Positions 1 to 14,111 of a stretch of DNA of 64,000 nt are shown piece after piece. Under the pieces are notes generated by a model. It did not search any database, was not told where the DNA came from, and worked only from the letters and a program-made list of their open reading frames with translations. Within the stretch, counting starts at the first letter, position 1, and the number at the start of each line of letters is the position of its first letter. The position numbers and the translations under genes are program-made. Source of the stretch: Liolophura sinensis (Eukaryota > Mollusca > Polyplacophora > Chitonida > Chitonidae); assembly GCF_032854445.1 (NCBI RefSeq), contig NC_088295.1, positions 62,165,249-62,229,248 of the forward strand. Direction: 5' to 3'.

Positions 1-3000
1 AAGTACATAATGGTGCTTCGGTAAAATTCTATTACCTGCTTTTATGGGAATACCAAGGGGTTTTACCTTCTCACATACTACACGAACAAGCAATACTACT
101 CATGAACAATTTTACTTGCAGGATTTAAGGCATGCAAAATGGGTTTTTTACCTACACTACAGTCAAACATCCACTGAACAATCTAGATTTCTCTTCAGAA
201 GAAATTCCCCGACGTGTGTTATTTATAGTTCTACAACAAACAGCTAATGTGTTTCAAGGTTGCCATTACGTCTAATGATCCTATCAACTACTCCATAACA
301 AAAGCGGTGTTAAATTGTCTTGTCAGGTACATGCCCAAGCTAAATCTATTTACAAATAATGACATGTGAGACGTATCATTTAAAAATATGCGTAATTAAT
401 TCCGTAGAGTGTGCAAATGAAAGAACACACAAAGGGGGTATTTCACTAATTATCTATCATCAAGACAGCATGTGCAGTTGGAGGGTTAAAAAAGTTACCA
501 GACTCTTGATTACTACATGTACACTGCATACATGTGCTTCAGTTCATCTAGTACAATAATGAATTACTCCATTAAAAACAACGGCAACAAAAACCGCCGC
601 GATAACTGACCTGTTGATTTATATGTAGCTGTCAAGAAGAACTGGTCAGTCGCAGGAAACCACTTGTTTCCCAAAATAAAACACCGTACATGTGACACTT
701 GACTGATGAGCTGTGAAGGGTGTTCTTAGATTACAGGCAGTAATCAACATCATTCTTTTTTTTCTAATCAAACTTATTAATTTTCATAAACACTGTACTA
801 CAGTAGTAGAGCAAACAGACACTGTTATGAAAAACAATAAGTCATATACACGTGCAATAATACAAAGACATGGTCATCTATGTGATTTTATGCACAATTT
901 GGCATTCCATTATTTTACATTTTTAATTTCTTCAATCCTGAAAATATGAACTCAAACTTTTGTCACCAGAAGAATAGCAGAGATACACTATGACTACAGT
1001 GTTACATGTGCAAATAAAAATATACAATTTATTTATTTCGTCAAAATATGAGTAGAACGGCTTACTAATAATAATGAAATGAACTACAGAAATCTTCCAA
1101 TGTCATCTGAGAGAATTTTAGTAAGCTTGAAACTGAAAATGTTAACACATTATTTATATTCATACAAGTCTTCAGCATTTTCAGTTTCAAAAGACATGTG
1201 CATGAACTAATAAAAAAGGAACTAAGAAAAAAAGTTTCTTAAGTTAAGAAACCATGTTGAATATTCTTTACACTAAGTCCTTTACACTATTTCCTATCAA
1301 CTTCACTTTGACACTAATTATCCCAAGTTTGCTTTCAACATCTCATAAGCGTATTTGCACCCACATAATTTACAACAGTCTTAGATGTACTTACTGCATG
1401 GATTCTGAGGTAACCGCATAGATGTACATGACGTGCCCAGGCCCAAGTCACCAGTACCTTTGTCTCACACTCAGTTCATCTACTGAGTTAATCAAAGTAC
1501 TGACATTCTATAAATATGGATAGCCATTTCTCTTTTATGACATTTATGCAGCAGTAAAATAACATGTATATGTCAATAAATGTATACAAACATCTATTAT
1601 ATGTACACGCATATCAATTTATAAACAGGCATAGGGACAGACTTTGACTGGCTGCCTGGATGCATGGGATTTAGGTTAATTAAGGTGAGCTTTTACTTAT
1701 CACAATTTTTCCAGCAGGAAAATCTAGGTCAGACAGATAAAGCCAGGGCGTCCTTATTTCACTAGCATGTCTACCCTTTTCAAATCCCCTGTATAAGCTT
1801 TTAATTAAATGTCAAATGTTCTTGACTATCAAAGGAGTGTTGTAAGGGGTCTTTAGCCTTTCCTTTATAGGTACATGTACATGTTAGCTTCAAGTGGGTT
1901 GAGGCTGGTGAACTGGAGAACACATCTTAACATTTAGGTGCACTTCGAGTACCAGAGGACCACTACCTTGATATGAGCCTCAATGGTAGATATACTGTAC
2001 ACCAATATTTTGTAAAATTCAGCACAAATTCTTTTACATTTCAAATATTTAAATGTTGAAATGAATCAGAAATCTAGGAACCTCCATCAAAAACGTACAT
2101 CTACATGTACAAGTACGCATTAAAATATTGATTATTGGAACTTCCAAAAAATTACGTGAATAAACAATAACTTCAATGTTCAGGCCAAGTGTCCAAACAT
2201 TAGAGGAATTACAGTACACATTATGTGTAGTTAGCTCTGATCATGACAACGAATGCTTGAAATCACAAAAATTTTTGTAATGAATTAAACCAGCGTAAGT
2301 TTATACAGAACTTAAGCCCAAGCAGACGACATGTATACAAAGATAAGAATGTGGGCAAGGCTGGTGTATATGGAGTATGTAAACTTACACATGGGCGTTC
2401 ACATTATATAGCACTCAGAATGCAGTATCACAGGAGAGAAGTTCATGTGATCTCTGCAATGGTCAGACCATGTGGTGTATTAATTGTACTGGGTAACTCA
2501 GGGAAGCTTTGTGAAGCTGCCCTAAATAGCAAAGAGGAGTCGATTAGGCAGAATGTGTTGTCAATTGAAATGCTGCAAAACTAATCAAAAGTACAGAAAA
2601 TTGTCGGTATTTATTGACTTGATTGTCAACAAATGCCATCCATACTCAAGAATTATTCACTTTTACACTGGCGATTGTTCTTGTGGATGGACGGATTGTT
2701 CTTGTGGATGGAGGGATTAATCGGGGTGCCTGACATAAACCACTGACCTCTGGCAAGTTACTACCTTTCCGCATGTGACATACAACATATGCAAGACTAC
2801 ACAAACAGCCACACCTGGTCCAAGAAGCAGTGAGAGCCAGGAAATGAAAATTGTCATAACACAAACTTGTACACAAACATGTGCAAGTACACCAATGCTG
2901 ATGCCAGACGGTGTACATGTGGGTGTACACACCTGGCAAATGACCCAAGTTTGACACCTGCTTTTCCAGCTGATAAAGCACACCACACAAAACTGTTTAC

Positions 3001-4230
3001 ATCAACAATTAAATATGTGTCACATGCATGTACATACATGTATACATTGTCTAATATTTATTTATTTCATTTTAATATTTAATACATACATATACATATA
3101 TTATTATTATGTAATATTATATATATTAATATATTATACATCATAGTTAAATAGTTTTTTTATTTGATTTGTGCTATAACTTTTTGCTTACACAATTGGC
3201 GTCATGTTACTTTTGGATGTTTAAGTGTTGGAAGTCAGAGTGTAAACCAGTCATTCACCAAACACCTGACAACCCTTCAGACTTTAGTAAAGTCGCATAC
3301 TGAGCCGAAGTTAAGATTTAAGCCTACATGTATACAACCTCATTGATCAGTTGCGGTGAGAAATAAAACTCATGCCAAATCAGCCATTGGGGGCTGTGAC
3401 CCATCAAAGTATGAGTTTACACCATGATACAGTGGGAAAGATACTCCAGGCCAGTTCCAAAAGACCCCATCTAACTAGCAGTTATGTTATTCCTGGAAAT
3501 ACACACAGTCCCTGTACATGTATTTGTTCCTAATAATTCTTAGCACAGTTTACTTACCCTGAATGACCTACAATTTTGACTACAAAAGTGCATTTGTTGA
3601 GGCAAATAAATGTCACAAAATGTTGTTTTTGGTGCTGAAACTTACAATTTTCTGGTAGCATATCACCCCTTGTTCCAAGCAAAATTCAGAACACCTTACT
3701 AAACTAAATAGAGCTTTCAGAATCAGAAAACATGGGCAAATTAGTCATGGATGAAATCTATGGTCATTTAGCGTACATCTTCATCATGACCAAGTTACTG
3801 TATACACTTAAAAAGTACACTGCAAAAGTAATAATTTATCTCAAAGACCGTACCATATCAAGGAAGTTATACAGTCACATGTGTATACTTATATAACTTG
3901 AGCTACTGTACCTAAATAACAAGCTTTGTCACAGCAGTTGTTTGAACAGTGATTACAACTTACTGACATACTTATACCTTCATGTACATGTACATCACTG
4001 CTAACAGCAATGTATGTTTTTTTGTATTGTAACTCTTATCACAATATCACACCTTCACGCACATGGACTTGTTCTTCCTGTTTATACTGGATATACAACG
4101 TACATGTATGTACATGTGGAAAATTGTAGATGACAGAAAATACATGCTGTACATTTTTACGTTTGCCTCTAAAAAAACATACACTTTCAATCACTGTGAT
4201 TATGAAAAATAATTGTATACGTATGCACAT
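1..4230. other. Non-coding AT-rich stretch without a supported gene
   Basis: No open frame here resembles a known protein, and none has convincing paired splice sites. The stretch is AT-rich, with many TACATGTA or ACATGTACATGT palindromes, and contains one copy of an old interspersed repeat near 3598. It may be intergenic, or intronic/untranslated DNA of a minus-strand gene whose promoter could lie near 14.2 kb. Confidence 0.5.
3598..3785 (+). repeat. Interspersed repeat family R1, copy 1
   Basis: This segment is clearly similar, in the same orientation, to 7040-7225. Shared blocks include AGGCAAATAAATGTCACAAA, TTGGTGCTGAAACTTACAAT and GGGCAAnTTAGTCATGGA. A weaker relative appears near 41790-41900. 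It has no coding capacity, so it is probably an old non-autonomous transposon. Confidence 0.6.
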
Positions 4231-4234
4231 GTTC

Positions 4235-4580
4235 ATGTACATATGGACATGTCCATGTTGGCATACATGGACAGGTAGACACGGACACATGTCCATGTTG
4301 GCATACATTGTCAGGTAGACATGGACACATGTCCATGTTGGCATACATTGTCAGGTAGACATGGACACATGTCCATGTTGGCATACATTGTCAGGTAGAC
4401 AGGGACACATGTCCATGTTGGCATACACTGTCAGGTAGACACGGACACATGTCCATGTTGGCATACACTGACAGGTAGACAAGGACATATGTCAATGTTG
4501 GCATAAATAGACAGGTAGACACGGACACATGTCCATGTTGGCATAAATGGACAGCGAGATACGGACAGATGTCCATGTTT
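4235..4580. repeat. 40-bp minisatellite, about eight units
   Basis: Units repeat every 40 bases (for example from 4281 to 4321 to 4361), each carrying GGACACATGTCCATGTTGGC followed by ATACATTGTCAGGTAGAC. The first unit holds the 14-base palindrome ATGGACATGTCCAT. The right-hand units diverge. The open frames across it are by-products of the repeat. Confidence 0.9.
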
Positions 4581-5705
4581 ACAGCATCACTAATTTCCGG
4601 TCTAATACAGTTTTTACACCTAATACAGTTTTTTTAATATATGTATTTACAGTATCACTTCTTTTTAATTTATTTCACTGATACATATTTACAACAATTG
4701 TCCGGTTCACTGGAGGGTTTCATAAAAAACTTAACCTGGAAAATACATGTACTGGTAACTTTGTTCACTTTGCCATACATGTACATGTCCCATGGGTTTT
4801 GAAAATGCTCAAAAGGCCTAAAGAATAGCTTTCATTTTGTGCCAGCTGCTTATATCAGCACAAAAAGGCACACTTCTGTACTACATGTCAACATAAATGT
4901 ATAAAGTTGTGCCTATAAAGCCAACAGAAGACGCCGGCAAAAGGCATTAGTTGGCCAATTAAGCACGGAAACAACCTCTTCTAAATGTCAATGGCAGACT
5001 GCCCCTAATTCCTTAACATCAGCTTGTCTGATCTACTCCGTCATGGAAGAGGCAAAGAATTGAATCGATGTGCTTAGTAGATCAGGGCATTGACTGCATA
5101 AACCGCATGCCCACGTAACACTTGTACATACACTGTACCACTGAATAGTAGTGTCTAGCATAGGGAGGCTAGGAAGAGGGTTCGAAACAGCCGGAAAATA
5201 CACTTAAATACATATAAGTTTGCTTGAGACAGCTTCCTACTAACTTTGTCGTCCTGCACACTGTATGGATAAACTTCAGTTAGCAACAGTGACTTATGCT
5301 GAAAATAAGCACTGTTAAAATAAAGTACAATATGAATAATATGAAATATTTAGTATTTTTGAACCCGCAAGGACAATAGGTGCTGTACAATATCTCTACA
5401 CTGCTGTTAGTGGCCACTTCAAACTGGCACTAATCCAAAGGAAAATAAACCAACACTAGCTAATCTTGACCGTATGACAAATGATGTAAATGCTGACAGC
5501 TGCAACCGACAAATATTTTGATACACACGCACTTGCATTGATAATTCAGACATTATATGTGACAGAAATTAGGAGATATAGCACCATACCCTGCAAATTA
5601 TAACCAATACATCTATAATGCAAATTCAGGTATATGCAAAATGATCCCAAATGTAGTCGCTGTGATTCAAGTTCAGCTTATGTTGGCTAGCTCTTAAGCC
5701 ATTTG

Positions 5706-5975
5706 TTATTTATTGATTTATTTGATTGGTGTTTTACGCTGTACTCAAGAATATTTCACATATACAACGGCGACCAGCATTATGGTGGGAGGAAACCAGG
5801 CATAGCCCGGGGGAAACCCACGACCATCCACAGGCTGCTGCCAGGCCCTTCCACGTAAGGCTGGAGAAGAAGCCAGCATCAGCTGGACTTGAACTCACAG
5901 CAACCACATTGGTGAGAGGCTCTTGGCTCATTATGCTGCGCCAGCGCACTAACCAACTGAACCAACTGAGGCCCA
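5706..5975 (-). repeat. tRNA-derived SINE (family S1), reverse orientation
   Basis: Read on the minus strand this is a nearly complete S1 copy. It has a tRNA-like head with box-B-like GTGAGTTCAAGTCCAGCT, a CTGCCAGCAACCTG-type body, the CCCACCATAATGCTGG block, and the tail GAAATATTCTTGAGTACAG followed by CACCAATCAAATAAATCAAT. Short plus-strand and minus-strand open frames over it are artefacts. Confidence 0.85.
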
Positions 5976-6128
5976 TCCAGCCATTCGTGGGAAGCCTGGA
6001 AGCAACCTACAGATGGTCGTGTGTTTCCGCCAGGCTCTGCCCACTTAATTTCCTCGCACCATAATGCTGACCATAGTTGTATTAGTGGAATATTCTTGAG
6101 TATGGCATAAAACAGCAATCAAATAGAT
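5976..6128 (+). repeat. SINE S1, body and tail, forward orientation
   Basis: It begins exactly where the reverse copy ends. It contains GGAAGCAACCTACAGATGGT, the CACCATAATGCTG block and the tail TGGAATATTCTTGAGTATGG with CAGCAATCAAATAGATAAGT. The tRNA head is missing. With the preceding copy it forms a head-to-head inverted pair. Confidence 0.8.
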
Positions 6129-7039
6129 AAGTAATTCAACATTAAAATAATTTCATTTACTATGGTATAAATGGATTTCGTCAATAGTTTGTTTTGGGGG
6201 GTTTTTTTGACAGCTAATGCACCGGTAATTTGTGTACATGTAGATTACAGCCACATCAAGGTAAAACTGCTCTGTAAGGGCAATATTTCATTCAAAACAC
6301 AGTACATATATGTATGTACATGTCAATTTCACTGTGAATACTACAATTACTATATTCACAAACATGTACACGTCCATTTCTAAATCTTTGCAGCAATGAC
6401 AAAAAATGATGCATATCAACAAGATGAAGATCAGAAACCCATGCATGATAAGCTTCCTCATGATAAACTTTTGAACTTTCTGGAAAAAGTTTCCTTGTAG
6501 CCAGCAGACCAGTCATTCTGCAGCCACAAACAGGTATGAGCTGACACAGAAACTGACCCCCAGATAGATTCGGTCAAAGGTGTGCAGGGACATGGATTAA
6601 CACAGGAATGTAGAGCTTTACAGGAAATGTTGACACAGGTTCTTATTTCCTCACCTATATGTATGCATGTACACTTGCTTTCTGCTGTTAATATTCCCAC
6701 TTCAAGACACCTGTTCACGGGCATGCACGTATCAACATGACGAGGTAGATGTACCTGTCATGTACTTATTAAAGCAATAATACTGATTACATGTTAAGTC
6801 TTTATTATCCATAGCTGTTGAAGACAGTTGAAATTTTGAACTTCTTACTTCAATCATACAATGCAAGCTGTTCATTTCAAACAATTAACATCTCAAAGAA
6901 AAATGAAGGTTACTCAAACACAATGATAACCAGCCTGAAGTACTTGTACACAAAAGACCTTTAGTCAAATATAAGCAAATTAAGAACAGAAAGTTATTAA
7001 TAAGGATGACATAAAATTTCATCCACAAAAGGGCATTTT

Positions 7040-7225
7040 TTAAAGGCAAATAAATGTCACAAAATATTATTTTTGGTGCTGAAACTTACAATTTTCCAGT
7101 AGAATATCATGTCATGTTCCAAGCAAACCTCAAAACACCTTTCTAAAATCAATAGAACCGTCAGAATCAGGAAAAATGGGCAAGTTAGTCATGGACCAAA
7201 TTTCTGGTCATTTAGGGTACAGTAC
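7040..7225 (+). repeat. Interspersed repeat family R1, copy 2
   Basis: This is the same element as at 3598-3785, with scattered substitutions over about 185 bases. It is seen directly as shared words at matching spacing. Confidence 0.6.
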
Positions 7226-8147
7226 CAAAGTTTCACTGGGTAATTTTTAATAAAAGGTTCACATTATTTAGGCATTTGCTCAAAAATATGCCAATTTAGT
7301 TACTAACAAAGAAAATATACCATAACCATTTTACTGGACAATTGTAATAATGATGCTTAACACATACATATCTAACCCTGCACAAAGGGTTATGCTGCCC
7401 TTTTCCTCTGACATAGGAGGCCTTTAGATCACTAATGTGTACACAAATAAACATACTGGTTTTATCAGGTTTTATTTAGCTAGGTACAGCAAAACCTGCT
7501 GCTACAGTACATTGCTCTGCCTGAGGCACAAAGCATTGTAAAGGCTACATAGGACGGTATGCATCCACACAGACAAACTATTACCTGAATGTATACAATA
7601 TCCAGATAGACATACTTGCACATCCAAGTACAAAATCAATCAGCTATTTTCTTTGAATCTTGTGGTGAGAGATCAGTGATTTCCTCATTATGGATATATC
7701 TTAATCTGCATTGGTTATCACACATCATGGGCCAGAGCATGCTGAATAAATTACAAGCACCCTTGACTGGGAAAATACGGATTCTCAACTTCCAATGACC
7801 TCCCTGGGGAGTGTCATGCAAAGATTTGTCCATCATTACAAACAGGATTTCCAGGTCTTAAAATTGAGCGATACACCATGTCATCAAGGATTTTTAGATT
7901 TAACTACATGTATATGTACAATGTATGTACAGTGTAGTAATTGCACTAGAAGTGTGATGTAAGTTTACAAATTACATTTACAGAATCTGAGAAACCTGTT
8001 CAACATGTTCAGGACTACCTTAATGAATTTGTATCACCTTCCCATGTTTTACAAAAACAGTATTACATGGTGATACAGGCTAAGGGTGATGATCCTTTCA
8101 GACATAGTTTTGTGATAGTATTAAAAGTATGTGTACATTTACTTGTT

Positions 8148-8255
8148 AATTTATTTCATTGATGTTTTATGATGTACTTGAGAATATTTCACTTATATGA
8201 CGACAGTCAGCATTATGATGCAAAGAAATCAGGCAGATCCTGGGGGGAGCCTAAG
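8148..8255 (-). repeat. SINE S1 fragment, reverse orientation
   Basis: It contains the reversed tail (TTGATGTTTTATGATGTACT, then GAGAATATTTCACTTATATG) and the reversed CAGCATTATG body block. The remainder is degraded. Confidence 0.65.
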
Positions 8256-10603
8256 TACACGCACAAGAAAGACATATTTACAAATACAAACCATGCAATA
8301 TTAAATATCAGTGTATATATTATTTTCCTTAAATTACATTTAGACAAAAATTGTAATACAATAAACAGTAAAATTTTATGTATAATATTAGGTTTAAATC
8401 TAAGTGTAATATATTTAAGTATCTGTACTGCAATTTTGAAACTTTCACATGGGATGTGCATGTAGCCTTCGAATGACTTATCTGATTGGTGTTCTTCATG
8501 TCGGCAGCATGCAACCCACTCGTCCACTGAGGATCCCAATATTGTTTGAAAGGGAATAAAGTATTACATCATAACAAAATACAAAAAGAGTAATTTTTAT
8601 CACAAGACAGACTAGAATTTTTTATCACACTGATCACTGTTTGACATTTATTAACATACTGTACACATGTCCGCAGTACAAGAATATCATGTACCCTGGA
8701 CATACATTATTCTGGGCGGTTAAAGCTAAATAAGCTGTTTTGTGTGAATACATACACACATAATCATTGTCAACAAGCCCTATTGCTAGATTTGACCTCC
8801 TACTGCTATACTCTATGTATATTTAACAAGCATCACACAATACATCCTTGATTCAGAGGATACATCCCTTTTGGTACAGCTACAGTGACATAGGTGTGGT
8901 ATGAACCCACATTGGAAATGTGTCTTAATTACACCAGACTATCCCATTCGTGATATGTACTCAAGTGATGCGCTAAGCTTGGCTGCCAGATGACCCACTC
9001 ACGCTCCTCTATTTATACTTGTAAATGTACACCCATTACATCATCTAATATTGGTCTGTATCATCAGACTAGTCAGCCAATCATATGCTTCATGCAACCT
9101 CTGAGTAATCAATAATACATTACCAACAACCCTAACACTGTCTGTCATTTCTGTGTATATTCACATTTATCCCATAGTTTGCTCGTATCAGTGATATAAC
9201 AACAGTGATGTAAATTTTCAGTATTCCATGCGTTATATAAATAACCCAAACTTTTGATTGGTCACCTGAATTTTCACTGCCAATGAAATGAAAAAGTACA
9301 ACTGCATACCAGACTGCTTTTATCGTTTACTGGCGTGGGGGAAAAAGTCAGGCTAGCGATCACTAACTGCACCGTGGCAGCAGTTTCTTGATACCAAACG
9401 GTTAAGTTTTTGGGACAATGGATAGGCATAAAATTTATCTTCATTAAATATGAAAAACAGCAAAGGTTCAAGAAAGGAAATGAAGCGGGTACTCACATGC
9501 GGTGAACTCAGGCTGATGCCTCAGTATCAGATTCACTGACTACTTTGTAGAGCACCAAAGAGTTGTCTCGTGTGTGAACTGGTCTGCAACTGATGTACCT
9601 CAAGACTGTTCTTAGATCTAATCCATTCTGTTTGCCACATCGAACACGATAACTGGTTTCATTGTAACCCTTTCATTCAACATCTAGTCTACCATCACAA
9701 GGAAGTTCAAAATAACAGAACCAAAATCAAGCCCTTTGAAAAATCGTAGCTACTGTTTTGTTGCATTCTCCAAGTTCCATGATGGTTAGTAAGACCAGCA
9801 ATTAAGTTTTGAGGAGAATTGTTCGCATTAAAAACCTGCATTTGAATATTTCGTTCAGTATGACTTTTGAAATCACCGCTCCATAAAGATATGACCTAGA
9901 TTTAGGTCACAATTTTGGACCCAAATGTTTCAATAAATGAGCAGTTATGAATGCTGATATTTTCCCAAAAAATCAAAGCTCGTCGTCTTATGCACACCAA
10001 TGGACTGTGTTGAGCTTTCTGTTCATAGAAATCACAGATTTCCCCTCTGTTTTCTCGAAATATATTTAGTTAAATGTGTGGTTCGGCTCCAACCATTTGA
10101 CATATACTGATATCAGTACGCATCTCATTTACATACTTGTATTCTCTATCAACCGCCTAAATCCGTTTAAAATAAATTATGGGATACACAGGTATTGGTA
10201 TGCAATGAGTGACCCATTACATCAAATTTATTACACTCATGATGTAATTTTCCTTTGTTCCTCACCAATGGCTCAGAAGAAATCAAAATTGCACCACTCG
10301 TTTAATAAAACTCATGCAATGGGTCATTCATTATATATCATCTATATATGATAACTATGGGCTGACAATCTGGTGTGTCCAATTAAAAGGTTCTCACAGA
10401 CCTTAATAGACATATATACATAACTGTACATGTCAATGCATATGCTTGGCATGCAGTTCCTTGTGGAACAGTAGGACTCGGTCAAATCAAAACAGTCTGT
10501 GCCATGACTTTATCCTACTGTACTTAAATTTGAGAATGCAGATAAACAGCCAAGAAGAAACCCTGTAAATACATTTATCAAGTATAATGTGACTGCTGAT
10601 AAA

Positions 10604-10611
<8 letters not shown>

Positions 10612-10652
<41 letters not shown>
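10612..10652. repeat. (AT)n microsatellite
   Basis: About 20 uninterrupted AT dinucleotides, flanked by TACATGTA-rich sequence. Confidence 0.95.
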
Positions 10653-10654
<2 letters not shown>

Positions 10655-13600
10655 CACGTCTGTGTACATGTATATATAAGGGGAAAAAGGTAAGGCCTCT
10701 TAACACAAATCTCATACATGTACATGTAAATAAATCAAACATATTTTTTTGTCTTGTTTCATATTCTTCATATCCCATTGTCCTAATCTAAATAAGTAAC
10801 TCAATTATATCAGGAGTACAATCAGCTGATCACGTACCATTAGGTCTATATAAGGTTACATGTATGTCCTATTATACTGAGCTGTCACTCAACCTGGATG
10901 GCCTGGTTACAGACAATACAAACAGAGTCACAGCTCCTGGTGACTACACTGAAGTCTATACCTGCCAGCTGGGATCTGAAGTCCCCATCACCAGAGTAGA
11001 TGAAAATATCCTACAGTAGCATGTACCTTTCCATCATACATGTACAGGGTATGTTTCAGGTAGAAATGGGATTTTACCACTAGAAAAATGGTACATGCAG
11101 TACAAGTAGAACGTGTACATGCATTAAGTCAGTGTATTGTCACACGAGACAACAAGCGTTCATTGACTGATAGGGACACATTTAAAGCTCTGCTAAATTC
11201 ACACATACTACATACATCATGTCAATTAATGCATTTACCATTAAATCACATTTCTAGCTCACATAATGAGCTCACATAATCGATAATAAGTCCTTATGTC
11301 GCTGAAATTTCAGAGAGGCACAAAAAGTAAGTTTTCCATTTTTGTCTCCTATTAACACATGAAGGAAATGAACACGATCAGGATATATGTATACATTTGA
11401 AAATTGCAAAGTTCTTATTAATTTACCTAATTTAATTCCATTAATTACATGTGGCTCCTCAAGCTACACTGCAGTACATGCACAATGTACGTCACAGCCA
11501 TGTTATCACAAACCTATTACGCTGTTACATGCTGATGCTAGTAATCAGATAAACAGCTCTAAAGCATGTGGTAAAAGGAGATGTGGTAATTAGCAATTAT
11601 GTGTTTGTCACATACAGTAAGTCTGCTAATTTCCCTCCGATAACATGTTCTGTAAAAGGTCAACTTCAGAACAGTTTTAGCTGAAAACTGATGAACATGA
11701 CCACATTTTAGATACCGGACATGACTGCATCATTGAAATATAAGTTTTGGACACGTTCACAATACATGCAAAACGTATAATCATGAACTCAGACATGTTA
11801 CGGTAGTATCTCTCGGTGTGACATGTTTACACAGGCCGTAATTACTGTAATGACCAGGAGTTTGCTAAAGGGACAAATGAGGATGGATTAGATTTACTGT
11901 TAACATTATTACACCAACATTAAATGACGATGGATTTACACATCATGAACTGTACATTCAGTGCACTGACATATGAAAGATTGGATGTCTGATGTCGAAT
12001 GAGACATCACCAATGAGGAAATGTCTAATAGTGGAGGTTTAATTGTGTTAATGATACGCAGAAGTCAAATGTTGCCGTTGTACAGGTACATAATTGTGGC
12101 GACTAACACATGGGAAGTCGTGGTATTAGCTAAGGTCATAAGTATTAACTAAAAATATCATCATGCCTTTGACATGATAGGTCACATCTCAATCCAACTG
12201 GGAATAATTCCCAGACCTAATACTCACTGAACAGCTTTATGATTCATGAATGCATGTATTTCATATGGTATAAAATATATGGCATGCAACAGTCTGGCCG
12301 TCTGCTATTAAATCAAGTGTACTCTAGTCTACATGTATGTTCAATATATATACTAATATTGTTATATTAATCTGTACCATTTAAAAATTACATGCTCATG
12401 GCAGCCAATAAAGATGATAATATACAGGCAAATTCACCCCTTCCCCACACCCTATGTGCCTTCCAATGCATTACAATCCATACAAATTACAATGTTCATA
12501 AACACAAATAGAATTTTACTTTTGAGAAATAGGTTTGGTCTGTTTAGTGCCCTACAGGTATTCAATTATGGGGTGAAATACTGGCTTGATTTCCTTTATT
12601 TTGTAATGAAAGTTTTGTAGATCTATAGATGACAATCAATTCCTCTTCACTAGCTACCAGTTTTTTTGTACAGTATTGTCTCATTATAATATACACATAA
12701 AAGCTGAGACAGTCATTCACATACCTGAGCTAATACACATATATAACTGATATGATAACCCAATTAAGATCAAGTTCTAAGAAAAGCCTGCTCCAACGAA
12801 AAAGCCTGACACATGACATTTATTATATAACAATGACAATTAGTGAAACTAATATCAACATATAAGCCTGTGTATCCAGCATAACTGCTGTTACCTCAGG
12901 CTGCTCTTAAATCCTTACAGACTTTACTCTCTAAATCTGCAATCAATATATGTATTTTTATGCACATGTCCTTGAATGTTAACATAAGTACCTGTATAAT
13001 TTGTCTTTGTTACATACTGGTCATATATTGGTAATCAACATTATAACTTGCAGATGACTTAAATTCAATAAGTATTAATAAAACATCCGTCAAACCTACA
13101 TATGAAGTGCAATTCCACTTCCATAACTACAAATAATACTGTTTTACAATAAAAAATTTTTTAAAAATTGGATTTCATTAAATATTTGGAAATGTCCTTA
13201 AATAAAATCTATTAATTTGTAGTATAACTGAATCGTAAAGTTGCTTTTGTTTGCTGTTCAGCATCTTCAGCATCTTCAGCAGTTCAGTGTGAAATGTAGT
13301 TTTCAACAAAACTTATTTACTTAAATATCAGAAACTGTTGCAAATAGGCCTTAATGTTTAATTTAATCGAACTGATACAGTACACAACTCCCTTTAAATG
13401 CTATAAAATCAGAACAGCTCATATACACTTATCATTTTTAATATGACAATCAGTAAAGCAAATTTCTCAAGGATGGAAACAAATACTGTAGATTAAGTAA
13501 CTGATTCATGGGATAAAATCAAAGTACAATTACAGATGAACAGAGATTTCTCACCTACCTTTTTCAGTAGCAGCAAGCAACAGTTGATCCACCAAAAAAA

Positions 13601-14111
13601 ATAATACAAACTCAAACTTTCAAGTCGGATTATGCTGCTGTAGTTTTAAGAAAGATTTAAGCAAGAACAAAGGGTCAGAGCTGCTGAAGATTGTCTATAC
13701 GAGCCTGCAAATTTCACTGTCAATCTCCAAAAGCCAAATGTCAAATCGCTTAATCTGCCACGAAGTGCATCATCATATCAGATCATCTGATCATGTGGCA
13801 AGTCCACAAACATCTCTGGAGACCTTTGAACAATAACGAACGGAATGTCGGTTATCCTTTCTTGTCGGCAGCAAATGACAATAAACTGACACGTGCGTAA
13901 GTTGAAATCCACAGTCTTGGCCAATTCAAGCTCAACTTCAACCCATCCCAAAACGTCTACGTACAGTGCAGACAACTTGTTTTGAAAACAGAGCGATTTC
14001 AAAACAACCAACTTCTCCAAAGCTTGCAGTCAAACTTACAGCGCCAAGGATTCGAATTAACTGTCGGCGTAAAGCCTTTAAAATGCAACGGCAACATCAG
14101 TCATTTCAAAA

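Larger units (their letters stand above)
4581..14100. other. Repeat-rich non-coding stretch without a supported gene
   Basis: Apart from the repeats listed separately, I recognise nothing coding. Two minus-strand open frames without an ATG (ending near 9507 and 13778) have protein-like composition but no recognisable domain. Minus-strand donor-like motifs occur near 9495, 13555, 14036 and 14120, which hints that a minus-strand gene may cross this stretch with long introns or untranslated exons. Confidence 0.4.

Noticed and set aside
4039-4576. Open frames rich in MDMCPCLP-type peptides
   Set aside because: They are translations of the 40-bp minisatellite; the period is not a multiple of three, so frames drift.
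5726-6118. Open frames over the SINE pair, and similar ones at 23383, 42026, 53801 and 57384
   Set aside because: They are translations of SINE S1 copies.
9485-9650. Minus-strand open frame of about 53 codons ending at a TGA, followed by a donor-like GTGAGT
   Set aside because: No ATG, no pyrimidine-rich acceptor, no recognised domain, and a stop lies before the donor.
13556-13620. Minus-strand segment reading VDQLLLAATEK before a donor-like GTAGGTGAG
   Set aside because: No start codon or acceptor could be assigned and the frame is stopped shortly upstream.
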